Positions 1-11,261 of a stretch of 64,000 nucleotides of DNA are shown in pieces. A program made the translations under genes and the position numbers. The stretch is from Arachnopeziza araneosa. Lineage: Eukaryota; Ascomycota; Leotiomycetes; Helotiales; Arachnopezizaceae. Below the pieces are notes generated by a model, which searched no databases, was not told the origin of the DNA, and saw only the letters and a list, made by a program, of their open reading frames with translations. Location of the stretch: positions 28,053 to 92,052 of the forward strand of contig QYAI01000148.1 in the NCBI GenBank assembly GCA_003988855.1, written 5' to 3'. The number at the start of each line of letters is the position of its first letter. Within the stretch, counting starts at the first letter, position 1.

Positions 1-1440
1 GTCATGAGTAAGTGTGTCCGCTGGGGTGAGGAGACCTTCTTCGTTTGAAAATTCCATGATATTTCTAGTTGTGTAGGCTGTTAGTGTGGAAAAAAGAACA
101 GAAGTAGCGAGAATAAATTCTTAACTTACGATATGTTCTGATCCTATGGCAAACTAAAAGGCAATTGTGATATTCTGTACAGGCGTTGTTTAAGAGAGTG
201 TTAGATAATTAGCTCAGAAACGGTTTTGTCAAGTCTACCTAGCTATTAAATGGCGCTGTGGGGATTTCGCTGTCTTTACATGTTTTCGGATCCCGCAACT
301 CCCACCAAACCGATAAGACTAACAAAGCATGCCTCAAAAACTACGACATACCCTACTAGTTTTCTTGGTGGAATGGGACTCCAACAAATCAAAAACAAAT
401 GCATATCGTAACAAGATTGCAAACGTGTCAAACAAATCCACAGCTACTCACCGTTTTTTGGCGGTTCGTTGCATGTGAGAGTGATGAAAGTTTGTGGACC
501 AGTGCGAGATAGCGACGTGTTCATCAATACAGATGTTTTGTGAGAGGGTTGTTTAGAATAAAATTTATTCGCCCATGCAAAATGCGCTGCATGAGAGCAC
601 TCTCTATCCACGTTTGTAGTGTTAATTGGGTCGGCAGAAAGCCTCTACACACTGGCAGGATGTGGTCTGTGTGTGCTGCCACACTGCTCAGCTGTTCTAT
701 ATCATGTGCTTAGCAACATGGAAGAAATTACTTCCCAGTAGCCACAAACGGAAAATTTCAAAGAGGATAGATCTGAAGAGCATGTTTAAATGAAATCGAA
801 TATGGAATGGCCTCCCTCAAATCGATTCAGCAAGGGAAGGTGGCGAGGAACGTTGAAATGCTTGGTTGAAGGCGGTAGAACAAAATGGACTTTTTACTTC
901 AAGACTGCGACTGATAGAATCAATGTTTTGAATAAGGTCAGCCGAAAAAGAGTACTCATTGTATTTCTTTTAAGGGTCGCTGGAGGTTAATCGCTGCATT
1001 CCGGACCCGAATGCGATAAACCCTGGCGAAAGTGGGATAACTTACGCAGCCTCAGCCTCGTGAGGTAGAAACCTCGACGTAAATCTCCTTTACCTCTCTA
1101 CATCTGCTACTGATATTACACCGCAATGTCTTTTGGCTTCTCGATCGGCGATTTCTTTGCGGTAGGTAATCTTGCCTGGACAGTATATAAGTCGTGTAGG
1201 TTGTTTTCCATGCAGTCGGAGTATTTGGAACCATCTAATCGCCAGGCGTAGGCAAGGCAGCAGGGGGGGCATTTGAAGAGATCTTGTTGCAAAAGGACGG
1301 CCTGCAGTCAGAGCGATAGCTTTAGCGTGTTAGGGCTCTGTTTTAACTCGTTTCAGGGCCTCAGGCCCTGTTTCATCAGTTCTGTAGAGTTGATTCTTCA
1401 CCACTGAAAAACTCCATTTTTGCACCTATTCTGAACACAC
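1..1440. other. Gene-poor stretch, no supported gene
   Basis: No open frame here resembles a known family; the small ORFs at 790-990 (+) and 1052-1272 (-) have no recognisable motif and no plausible splice context. The stretch is AT-rich and contains one short palindrome at 1354-1370 (8-base arms, one-base centre). It may hold the upstream exon or promoter of the broken gene that follows, but I could not identify that exon. Confidence 0.5.
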
Positions 1441-1475
1441 TTTAAAAGCCAACAGATCTCTCATGAAGATAACTA

Positions 1476-3061
1476 GAACTACTCGCTAATTCAAATTTGG
1501 TACAAGCTGACATTGCTTGGCTAGTTGTTGCTTTGCATACCGCCTTGAGAGAACTCCAAGACGAAGACAATAACTCCGACTCGATATTCAATCGCACTGG
1601 GGCTGGCAAGAAGGAAGATCTGGGTATACTAGTGCGGAATTGCGATGGAGTACTCCAGCAGTTGAATAAACTTCTCATAAAATACAAGTCTCTTGGCACG
1701 CCAAACAAGAAAACATGGGACAGGTTAAGGTTTGGACAAACAAATCTGCAAGAGATAAGAGGAAAGATTATGAGTCACACCTCATCTCTGAATCTTTTCT
1801 TAACGACATTGGGCCAGATGAGAAGTAGGACCACTTTGATCACGGCTACGACCGCAACGTAGGTGGATTCAGCTTCAGCGACCCAGAGAGTCCAGAGTCC
1901 TCGGAACCTTGGCCATCACGGCGGGCCGTTTGCACGAAGATTAAATTCGTCGAGACAAAATTGATCGGCCCACAACTCAGATTTATGATACATATTCTCA
2001 GGCTCCTCGAGAAATAATGAAAGGCTATTTCGAAAGGAATCCAAGCCGTTGGGAACATCTAGATTATACTAGTTCCCAAAGTTCAACAACCCCTGACATA
2101 AATCGGCGTATCATGGGTACTAAAGAGTACTACCCCCTCTTTGGAAACCCATATCAGTCGCGCGCAGCCTATTACGATCAGAATAGCAGATCCTTTCAGA
2201 CGCAAGGTGGCGAAAGGGATAGAAGAAGCCCTTTTAGCGCCGATCCCGCAAACCCATATGGAAGACGGGACCACAAAGAAGCAGCAGCTGATATGCCAAG
2301 CTCTCCTATGCCATCATCTCCGAAAGTGACGACAGTTGAAAGGCTATTACCACTTACCCTCGAGGAGCTTTTCCATGGCATTCAGAAGAAGATGAAGATC
2401 AAGAGAAAATAATTTGACGAAATACCGCAGAAATGGACGACAATTGACGATAATGTCGAGATTAAGATCAGACCGGGCCTACAGACGGGTTCTAAAATTC
2501 AATTTACTGGAATTGGAGACCAAGTGGAGGGTGGCTTTCAGGATGTGATTTTTGTGGTGGAAGAGGTAAGAAATGACCTTGCCCTTTTCCGGCGAGGAGA
2601 CTTGCTCATTTACATCTTTCAAATAAAAAAGCTATTTTCTCTTCTGATCGGATTGTGGCTGGATGGATGGTAGGCTATCACACATAGCATCATGTCTTAA
2701 GCAAAAGTTTTCCAACGTGTATCTACAAGTAGCTAATCTGTATTATTGACCCTAGGAACCTCATAAATTTTGCAGAAGGGAAGGAAATGACATCCGCCGT
2801 GAACTCGAAATAAGTCTTTCCCAGTCTTTGTGTGGTTTGATTAGAACAGTCATCACTCTTGACGGGACACGGCTTCAGATCAAAAGGGAATCTCCTACAC
2901 AACCAGGGAGCTCCACCGTCCTTTATGGTCATGGTATGCCGTTGTATAGATCGCCAAGCAAACGAGGGAATTATATCGTGGATTATAAGGTCATATATCC
3001 ACCATCGCTATCACTAAGCTCTGCCGAGAAGGCAACGTTACGAGAACTTCTGAGGAGTTGA
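1476..3061 (+). pseudogene. Broken fusion: fungal STAND-type N-terminal domain plus DnaJ C-terminal domain
   Basis: The first part (about 1476-1820) matches the pattern of the helical N-terminal domain found on many fungal NLR/STAND-like proteins: an 'NRTGAGKKEDL' stretch, then a 'NCDGVLQQLNKLL' helix, 'TWDRLRFG' and 'LFLTTLG'. After a disordered linker rich in Ser, Pro and Tyr, the frame enters a Sis1/DnaJ-type C-terminal substrate-binding domain ('LPLTLEELFHGI', 'RPGLQTGSKIQFTGIGDQ'). An intron at about 2566-2755 (gtaag...cctag) joins 'FVVEE' to 'EPHKFCRREGND', and the domain ends normally at 3061. A TAA at 2410-2412 interrupts the frame inside the conserved 'KIKRK-x-FDE' segment, so a full-length product is not made unless this is a sequencing error. 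No J-domain is present, so it would not be a classical co-chaperone. The true start and first exon were not found. Confidence 0.6.
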
Positions 3062-4653
3062 AATCGCTCTCAAACACCCAACTGATGGTCGAAGCATCGA
3101 AAGGCATGTCAGACTCGCAGTCTCTATATTTCGACGGTGGTATGTTGTCGAACGGGCCGCGATAATTTCTCGGAATTGTCCTTTCATAGCGACTAGAGTA
3201 AGCTCCGCTTCGGAAAGGCTGACTCCTCATCGCATCAATCTCACGACGATGTTCCTGTTGCTGTCGAAATCCTCGTTGAAGCCATCATCACGGTCCTGCT
3301 CGCGTTTGGATCTCTCCTCGGAGTAGGACCCATGGAAATTCTTCAGGTATTCCTCAAAGTTCTTCGACGCGGCAGCTACGGGGTTGAAATGCTCTGCCGG
3401 CATGGTGGAGGCTTTTTGTCCTTGACGGAATCGAATTCGATGATTAAGCCCACGTTCTGAAGCTACTCCGGCGACTGCTCAAGCAACAGCTGGTATTATG
3501 CCCGGCATCTGTGTATTGGATAGCTTGTCGTTCTATGAGGACGATCGGTTCGAGGATCTCTCCGATCATGCAGGAGTTTACAAGGCTAGTGGATGATAGC
3601 TTGTCGGAACAGTATATTCTCAAGATCTTAGCTATGAGTCCGACGAGAAGCTTATATGGTGATAAGACCTTAAACGATAAGGTTTCATGTCCAAAGTTTT
3701 TCTAATTTTTAAATTTTCTCTTTAGGTTGTGGAGAATAAGCGTCATTAATTCAAGGTTGGGATACCTATCATAAGACTGCATTGTTTTCTCAAGGGACTT
3801 GATGGCTTCGGACCAAGATTTTCGACTTGGCTACTGATTTGGGACTATGGCACGTAAATGAGACGACATTAGAGCGGTTGACTTGGAAGCATGCTCTGCT
3901 GAAGATGTATGGCTCAGCAAAGCTTTTGATAAGATAGGTCGTCCTCCTTGGTTCGACTATTCTTTCATGTGGTCTGTATAACCAGAACATTCATAGTCGG
4001 CTTTTTCACAATGTAAACAAGCCGGCTTCCCTTCATCACATTTCACTCTTCTAGTCCTGCGAAGGTCAGACCGAAAGGTCAAGTTGAGCCTAGTTGCAAA
4101 GAAGGATAATCTTGCACGTCACACATCCTGTTCTCACCTTGGCCTTGCCGAGTCTTCCTCTCTTGGCGTCGGGTGGAGGCGCTGGGTGGTCTGACGGCAG
4201 CATAGCGGTATGAGTTATCTCAGATCATCTGCGTCAAAGACATGGAGCTTAAGATGATTTAGATGGTATGAAAAAGCTGGCCGAAAGAAGGATGCAGAGA
4301 CATGTTTGATGTAAGCCACTGTAGCACGTGATGGGAAACCAGAGTAAGCTTGCCTATATGACGAAAAATTCCCCCTGTATGCATAGGATAAGCTTACCTC
4401 AAGTTCCTTCTCAGTCAGAGGCTAACAGAATTTAAGAAAGAGAGAATTATCATAGAGCGTTTACCATTTAGGCTTGGCTCAAATTCATATATGAAACAGC
4501 CGTTGAGGAAATCGGGCACTGCTGGCCACCAAAACGGGTGGGGCGGAATAAAACGCTAGCGCAGGAACGATCGCTCGGGAATAGTGACATCACCACTCTG
4601 AAATCGAATTCGCTTTGTTTACTGCTTGACCTCCGCTATCTCAATGTTATTGC
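3062..4653. other. Intergenic, one doubtful minus-strand small ORF
   Basis: A 58-codon ORF runs on the minus strand from an ATG at 3401-3403 to a stop at 3227-3229. An overlapping frame (3230 down to 2991, running into the end of the DnaJ relic) continues with a similar charged, Arg- and Gln-rich composition. Together they could be one small protein broken by a frameshift or joined by an unseen intron. I recognise no family. The rest of the stretch shows no coding signal that I can support. Confidence 0.25.
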
Positions 4654-4716
4654 ATGTATAGAATCGCGTCAAAAAAGTTTCCTCACACACGCATACTTGC
4701 TATCTCTGTAGGGATC

Positions 4717-5847
4717 ATGGCCAAAAGCGCTGCCGTCGCGTCACGACGAAGTGGGAGGAATCTCCGTCAGGGGAAGGCTGAGATGATCAAACATGAGGAC
4801 TCAACGCCAACACCGCCAAGGGCCATAAAACGCGCTGCTTCATCTAGCACGCCTGGCCAAAAGACTAAGCGGATCAAATCCGAACGAGGAACTGGAATCG
4901 ATGCATTACCGAAGGTCGCGATGGTCAAATCGGACAGTCTTAGTCCCAAGAAACCTCAAAAGGAGAAAACGAGTGGGGACAGAGCAACTGAACTCCAAGC
5001 CAAGAAACTCAGAGCATATACTCAGTTCAGCAACTCAACACCATTCCCCGATTTTCCTCATCCAACACCAGCAGAATGCAGGCTGGCGCACAAAATCCTC
5101 GCCAACCTTCACGGCGACAGGACGCGACCAGAAGTCGTCACAGCACCTACAAACCGAGCAGGATGTGGAGACTCAACCTCAGTCCTCGATGCACTCATTC
5201 GCACAATTCTATCGCAAAATACCAGCGACAAGAACAGCACCCGAGCAAAGCTGAACATGGACAAGGTCTACGGCGGCAGTGACCAATGGGATGCCATTGT
5301 CTCAGGTGGCCAACCCAAGCTCCAAAAAGCAATCGAGAGCGGTGGACTCAGCATCACGAAAAGCAAAGCCATCATCAGCATTCTGGAGCAGGCGAAAGCC
5401 AAATACGGGATTTACAGTCTCGACCACCTGTTCCAAGCCTCGGACGATGACGCCATGAAAGAAATGCTGGCGTTTCAAGGCGTGGGACCGAAGACGGCGA
5501 GTTGTGTGCTACTGTTTTGTTTGAAGCGGGATAGTTTTGCGGTTGATACGCATGTGCATCGTATTACAGGGTTGCTTGGATGGAGACCGAAGGGCGCCAA
5601 CAGAGAAGAGACCCATGCGCATCTTGATGCTGTGATTCCTGGGGAGGAGAAGTATGCGTTGCATATCTTGCTCGTCAATCACGGGAAAATATGTGCGGAG
5701 TGCAAGGCTGGCGGGAAGAGTGTGGGAAAGTGCGAGTTGAGGAAGGCCTTTAGAGGTGCGAAGATTGAGGGAGAGGCTGGGGAGGATGTAAAGGAGGAAG
5801 AGATTGCCAAGATCAAGGAAGAGGAAGCCGAGGTCAAGAGCGATTAG
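4717..5847 (+). CDS. HhH-GPD superfamily DNA glycosylase (endonuclease III-like)
   Basis: A base-excision DNA glycosylase expected to act in the nucleus on damaged or modified bases. The first 130 or so residues are basic and disordered (Arg/Lys/Ser-rich), compatible with nuclear targeting. The catalytic fold follows: 'LIRTILSQNTSDKN', then the helix-hairpin-helix 'FQGVGPKTAS', whose Lys is at the position of the lyase Lys of bifunctional enzymes, and the catalytic Asp in 'FAVDTHVHRITG'. A C-terminal segment ('HGKICAECKAGGKSVGKC') has three Cys, fewer than the usual four-Cys iron-sulphur loop of Nth, so the cluster may be absent or altered. The last 30 residues are acidic and Lys/Glu-rich. 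I chose the ATG at 4717 (MAKSAAV); an in-frame start 63 bases upstream is possible. Single exon, about 376 residues. Substrate not predictable from sequence alone. Confidence 0.88.
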   Translation: MAKSAAVASRRSGRNLRQGKAEMIKHEDSTPTPPRAIKRAASSSTPGQKTKRIKSERGTGIDALPKVAMVKSDSLSPKKPQKEKTSGDRATELQAKKLRAYTQFSNSTPFPDFPHPTPAECRLAHKILANLHGDRTRPEVVTAPTNRAGCGDSTSVLDALIRTILSQNTSDKNSTRAKLNMDKVYGGSDQWDAIVSGGQPKLQKAIESGGLSITKSKAIISILEQAKAKYGIYSLDHLFQASDDDAMKEMLAFQGVGPKTASCVLLFCLKRDSFAVDTHVHRITGLLGWRPKGANREETHAHLDAVIPGEEKYALHILLVNHGKICAECKAGGKSVGKCELRKAFRGAKIEGEAGEDVKEEEIAKIKEEEAEVKSD

Positions 5848-6726
5848 GATCAGATTTCTTGTGGTACTTTGAAAGACTTGTGAAGTCAAAGTTTCATTTT
5901 GGTCACTTTAGAGTTGGCTGAGTGTTGGCAAGATATGTGGAAGGAAATTGTACAAGAAACTGAGAAACAAATGTATTACTAGAAATTTCCTAACGGCTCG
6001 TGAGTCATGCCACCGCTGCTTCTCACAGGATTATAACTCTTGGTCCCATCAATGTCCTATTTTTACTTGTTCTCGTCTTGATCTTTATCTCATCTTATCA
6101 CCACCTTATTTATGTTTGCCTTCAAACCCAGCTAAAGTATTATATTTTGTACATCTATTACTTATGACAAAATAACAACAACCTAAGCGACTGGCTCTCT
6201 AAATTCTACCATGATTACTTGAATTCCATCAATATCCAAATTCCCTACCTATTCTTATTTTACACCCTCTGTTCTCAGCAGCTTGAACCAACACAGTCAG
6301 ACTCATCCCCTCTCACCAAAACCCTCCATCTGACTGTATGAGGGGTATTTCCGTCCTCGGCGGCACACCCAGGTAATCGGTTGGTCTGGATAACTGCCGC
6401 CAACTCTAATCCCATGTCTGGATTTCAGTCTGATGACGGGTTACCCCCTTTTTTTGCGTCGGCGGATGACAGCTACGACGCCGCAATCTGGATGCGCGGG
6501 GAGATAGATTGCTTCCCCACAGATTGGGCGGGGTGTGAAACGAGATAGATTAAGATCTGGAATAGATGGGATGGATCGCGTAATCCTCCTCCCCCCTGCG
6601 TTGCGCATGCTCGGGTGTGTAGGCGCTGCTTTCACCATAAGTAGCATTAGCTGTTTTTGATGCAAGATGTTCTTGTTGTTTTGAGCATATCCACTCTTTT
6701 ATACATTCATTCATTCATTCTTCACC
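5848..6726. other. Intergenic, promoter side of the GH114 gene
   Basis: No supported gene. The stretch is pyrimidine-rich on the plus strand from about 6050 to 6330. Just before the downstream start there is a run of 'attc' repeats at about 6706-6720, and 'ttttatac' at about 6698 could serve as a core promoter element. Small ORFs here have no recognisable motif. Confidence 0.4.
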
Positions 6727-7944
6727 ATGCGTTCAATTCTTACCACTGTCCTTATTTTTTTCTTTCTTCTCATAGAATTCTCTTCTTCTGCAGTCATCAA
6801 GAGGCATGACTGGCCTTATTATTGTCCCTGGTGGCGTTGGGGCTGTGGCTGGCCACCAGTCCCACATACTCAGGTCCACAGTACTGCTACGTCAACTATG
6901 GCACACACTTTTAGTATGGTTGTGTCCACTGCTCGAGCATCGGTTTTTCCAGCAACGACAACTTTGAACTCCAAGTCGTACACAAGTACATTCTCCTTGA
7001 CGACTAAAACCAGCGCACCTTCTTCATCTGGATCCTCGGTTTATATCACAACTTCAACATTGCCGCATGTCAAGTCTTCATCTGCTTTATATACGTCAAC
7101 ACAAGCAACATATACCAATCCAAGAGTCACTGTTGCACCAAAGCCTTTAACCAAATCTAAGACGCAGCTTCCGACATCAACTACTAACAATTTACCGTCA
7201 CCAACAGATAAAAATAGGCAGTGGTGGAAACCTGTCGCTGGTGTGACATGGCAGATACAAATCAGCGGTGCCGTGGATACTAGCATCGCGGCAGACGTCT
7301 ATGACTTGGACTTATTCGACACATCAGCATCCACCATTTCAATACTCCATTCCTTAAACAGGAAGGTTATCTGTTACTTTTCCGCCGGGACCTATGAAAA
7401 CTGGCGTTCAGATCAAAGCTCCTTCCAAGCCTCTGACAAAGGCAGCGTTATGCAAGACTGGCCTGGCGAGTGGTGGCTCAACACCAACTCCGCAAATGTT
7501 CGCTCAATCATGACTAGCCGTATCGAACTGGCAGCCAGCAAAGGTTGTGACGGCATTGACCCCGATAATGTCGATGGCTACGACAACGCTAACGGCCTAG
7601 GCCTCACGAAATCAGACGCAGTCGCCTACCTCAACTTTCTCGCTACCGACGCTCACTCTCATGGCCTGGCCATTGGTCTAAAGAACGCAGGCGGTCTTAT
7701 AAAAACCGTGTTGCCTATCATGGAATGGGCCGTCAACGAGCAGTGCGAGCAATACAACGAGTGCCAGACATCCGAACCTTTTATCCAAGCGGGAAAACCG
7801 GTTTTCCATATTGAGTATCCAGACGGTGCACCGAATATCAGTCCGGGGGTGAAGCAGGCAAGCTGCACTCACAGTTCTTCTCCGAGCGGGTTCTCGACGG
7901 TTTTGAAAACCCTGGATTTGACGGCTTGGGCCGATCCTTGTTGA
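6727..7944 (+). CDS. Secreted GH114-type endo-alpha-1,4-polygalactosaminidase
   Basis: Single exon, about 405 residues. An N-terminal hydrophobic signal peptide (about residues 1-22, ending SSSAVIKR) is followed by a Ser/Thr/Pro-rich stalk (about residues 45-155), likely O-glycosylated. The TIM-barrel domain of family GH114 follows: 'GVTWQIQISG' at the start, 'KVICYFSAGTYENWR', 'GCDGIDPDNVDGYDN' with the acidic cluster expected at the active site, 'LAIGLKNAG' and 'VFHIEYPDGA'. The family cleaves galactosaminogalactan or related alpha-1,4-galactosamine polymers of fungal cell walls and biofilms, so the product probably acts outside the cell on its own or a competitor's wall polymer. The stalk before the catalytic domain suggests attachment to, or spacing from, the wall. 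No intron is needed. Family assignment is by motif; activity is inferred. Confidence 0.9.
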   Translation: MRSILTTVLIFFFLLIEFSSSAVIKRHDWPYYCPWWRWGCGWPPVPHTQVHSTATSTMAHTFSMVVSTARASVFPATTTLNSKSYTSTFSLTTKTSAPSSSGSSVYITTSTLPHVKSSSALYTSTQATYTNPRVTVAPKPLTKSKTQLPTSTTNNLPSPTDKNRQWWKPVAGVTWQIQISGAVDTSIAADVYDLDLFDTSASTISILHSLNRKVICYFSAGTYENWRSDQSSFQASDKGSVMQDWPGEWWLNTNSANVRSIMTSRIELAASKGCDGIDPDNVDGYDNANGLGLTKSDAVAYLNFLATDAHSHGLAIGLKNAGGLIKTVLPIMEWAVNEQCEQYNECQTSEPFIQAGKPVFHIEYPDGAPNISPGVKQASCTHSSSPSGFSTVLKTLDLTAWADPC

Positions 7945-8138
7945 GCGAGGAGGGATGGATTGCATTTTAAAACGAGAGAGAAAATTATCAATGTAACACT
8001 AGATAGCCGGCTGCTGGTGGATGAAGCTTACGACTTTGATTATACCTGGTGTGGAATGATTTAGCTTTAATTAATTTGGTTTCGAACAAAATTCGGGGAA
8101 TTGTACAAATTGGGAAGCACTAACGTCAATTATGGCGG

Positions 8139-10143
8139 TTAAACAGAAACCTCTATGATAGGGCCATTATAAGCCTTTCTTCCCCAAACGGCGTAATACA
8201 AAAGACTCCCAAGAACTACTGAGCCCCAGATCAACGAGCTATAATTCATGTTGATGGGTGTTACAGGTAGGAGTGCCGGCCAAAAACAGAAAAACACTAC
8301 GATGAACAAGTACACGCAGCCAACGCAGTTGATGATGAGCCCAAGAACACCTGGAACCCGCCATGGACCCCATCTGAGTTGCTTTTCATCTTCCATACTC
8401 TCCGTTTCAACAACCTCGGGAGACATACTTGGTTCCATAATATCCCCCCGAAGCCGGCGCCAGAGGAGTAAGGAGAGCGCAATGAGGTAAGATGAAAATA
8501 TTCCCTCCAAAGACAGTGAGATGACAATATTGAAAATGGCTGTAGATCCAATATTGATGAGCCCGAGGAGCATAGCAGAGATTGTCACGACTAAAATCGA
8601 ATTCATCGGAAGTGTCAAATGAGTCTGAACCTGGTTGAAGATTAGGGAGTAAGTCGAGTACCGTGGAATCTGGCCTACCTTTGACAATAAAGAGGAGAAT
8701 GGAAGCCCATTATCTCGAGCGAAAGACCACATCATACGACTTGCCGAAGCCATAACACCGATTGCGTTAACCCAGGCCATAACTACCGTGATACTTACAA
8801 TGACAGCTGCACCAGCGATAGATTTAACAGCGCCGTAGAAAATAGCAATGAAAGGGTAGCCAGTAGGAGATAACGCAGCCTGGGAAAGGTCTCCAGAGCA
8901 GTACAAAACCGCAAGTAGCATACCTGCGCCAAGGGTTCCGTTAATCAGGATCGACAATACCATAGCCCGTGGTACAGTTCTCGCCGCTCCTATGATTTCT
9001 TCTGACATCTATTATTTTAATTAGAAGGTATTGTAAGGCTGATTTGAAATGACTCACATGAATAGCACCGTCAGTACCTGTTGCCTAAGTCAGTGACGGG
9101 GTGACTTGATGATAGCAGCACAACTAACCTACGAAGGGTGACACAACGCCTATCAGGCCAACAAAGAAAGAGAGAGTCATAGTACTCCAACCACCAGTAT
9201 TAATGAAAACTGTCCAGATTTGATCCGAGTTCGTGTGTGGAGCCAACTTGACTAGCGGAATAATAGTTGCTAAGAATCCAAGGATATGGAGAACGAGAGC
9301 ACCGGTTTCGAATGCTGGCAGAATTTTGCAGAAAACTGTGTTGAAGCTAAGTGCAAGGAGAATAATGGCCCAGTACATTAGTGTTCCATGCCAACGGTGA
9401 GGAACGTATGTCGGATTACACAAAATAACCAAGCCCTGCGCTAGACTCGAGGCGAAATACGATGTTACAGCTACGCCAGATACCCAGCCGATAACCGTCA
9501 TCCATCCTAAAATTGTTAGAGGTTTCCATCAGATGGAGAAGGTCCATTTGTTCGTACCGGTAACATAACTAAGAAAATTTCTATATGAACGGGGGGCCAA
9601 GACATGCACATAGTGATATTGTCCCCCAGAGGTTGGGGTCATCGAGTTGAGTTCGCCCAGAGTGGTAAAAACGCACAATGTCCCAATCCACGATATCAGA
9701 AAGCCATATATTAATCCAGCAGGACCGCCGCTATTGGAAAGTCAATCTGAGGATCAAATATTGTTCTCTGGGTTGTCCATCACACTTTTGATATGATAAC
9801 AAGAATGTTCTGAGCTTGTCAACTTCAAGCACTCACGAGACCAGTCGCCCTTTGGACTCACGTCAAGACACCTTCCCATGTAGTCGTCAACGTGCACGCT
9901 AATCCAATAACGCTAATAAACCCGAATCGACGCTGATGTAAATCAGCCCACCAGTCGAAACCTATTTTAATGGCGACTTACGGATAAGATTTGCTTCTTT
10001 CCAGATCTTGCTAGAGCCAAAGTATCTGCGTCTTTACTAGGATTATCCGAAGTTTGCATGTGGTCCGAACGAATTCGAAACCCTTCGGAGCCAACCGTCT
10101 CTAACTCAAGACCAACCGAAGAAGCCATCTTAGCTGATTCCAT
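8139..10143 (-). CDS. Amino-acid/choline/GABA-type permease (APC superfamily), six exons
   Basis: Plasma-membrane transporter of the fungal UGA4/HNM1 group of the amino acid-polyamine-organocation superfamily. Exons read by eye: 10143-9982, 9932-9862, 9730-9558, 9506-9129, 9077-9058 (a 20-base microexon) and 9008-8139. These sum to 557 residues in one frame. The polar N-terminus is followed by 'RRFGFISVIGLACTL', 'GELNSMTPTSGGQYHYV' (the consensus helix-3 loop of the group), 'SYVTGWMTVIGWVSGVA' and, across the microexon, 'GTDGAIHMSEEI'. About twelve hydrophobic segments can be counted. Substrate cannot be read from the sequence; GABA, choline or another amino compound are all possible. It lies next to the TauD-type gene and about 5 kb from an NRPS, so it could feed precursor or belong to nitrogen scavenging instead. 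Confidence 0.88.
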
Positions 10144-11261
10144 TTTAGGAGAACCTCATCCAGTAGGAGATAACCGGATCAAGTTCGGAATTTGCGCGAT
10201 TCTGAAAATGCAAGTAAAAGAGATCGAAATGTCTTGATTAAAACTCTCGTCTTTGCATGCTGGCTTTATGTACCTGTACTCAACGCTGCCATGAGTTGAA
10301 GTAAGCTCCTTTTGCCGACGTATCAAATCCCTCGCAAACAGCCGCTTCAACGCGTTGACTGCAGCTCCCCAATTTATCCAAACAACTTATTCCAAAGCAA
10401 GCTGTTTCATTTGCGGACAGGGATACAGAGAGAGCACTCGAAATGTTCGTAAATGTAACCTGTCTCCCCTGGAGTGGGTCACTCCATGTCCGGCAGTCCA
10501 CGATACATTTGTTAGATTTTGAAACCAATTTACTATGCGAATCACGCTATATAAGGAGGGGTCAAAGAAGTGTGGAGACTTAATACATCATCTGGCCTGT
10601 ACAAGCTGGGCAGCGTGTAAAAATATTATGTTCCCGCGAAATCAATCGTTTGTACGAGGCGAGCAAATTGCACAAATGAGATACGTGTGAATTTGGATAA
10701 TCTTTGCCATATATTTGGATGGTGTATATTTCAATGATCCTTATCTGGATAATGATGATCCCCAGAATTCTTTAGTGGGGCGCTCTGGAAAGAGCCTAGG
10801 TTTACGGGCCTGCTAGCAGGGTTTCGCCAAATCGCTCTCGCTTCAGCGTGCAACATTAAAATAATCCTAGGTGGCAACCAAGATAAATGTCGTACTGTAT
10901 ACGAAGTTAAATAGTATACCTTTATAAACAACTCTTTTTATGGTTTTCTGGAGGAAAATTGGGAGATAAAAAGACAATATTGACTATTGTATTACCATCA
11001 AACTAGCAGGTAAAGCAGTTCTTCAAAGTAGAATTCTACGTTGTTCGAAAACTGTTACAGTAACCCTTGCCACGAACTCACACAAAGCACGCCTGTAATA
11101 TTATCACCTGGAAGAGACCAGATATCCTCCCTGTTACGAACTTAAGAAGACTTAAAAGGAGTACAAATAGATCTTGAATTACAACTATTTAAAGCTAAAG
11201 AAGAAAAAAGCGGAATAGAGTAAATATTTGTACTACGTCAAGGCTGCAGAGCATCTCTCCA
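10144..11261. other. Intergenic
   Basis: No supported gene. It contains the promoter of the permease, which is read leftward, and the 3' side of the dioxygenase. 'ctatataagg' at about 10549 is TATA-like on the plus strand but has no gene behind it. The small ORFs at 10156-10528 and 10731-10931 have no recognisable motif. Confidence 0.4.
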
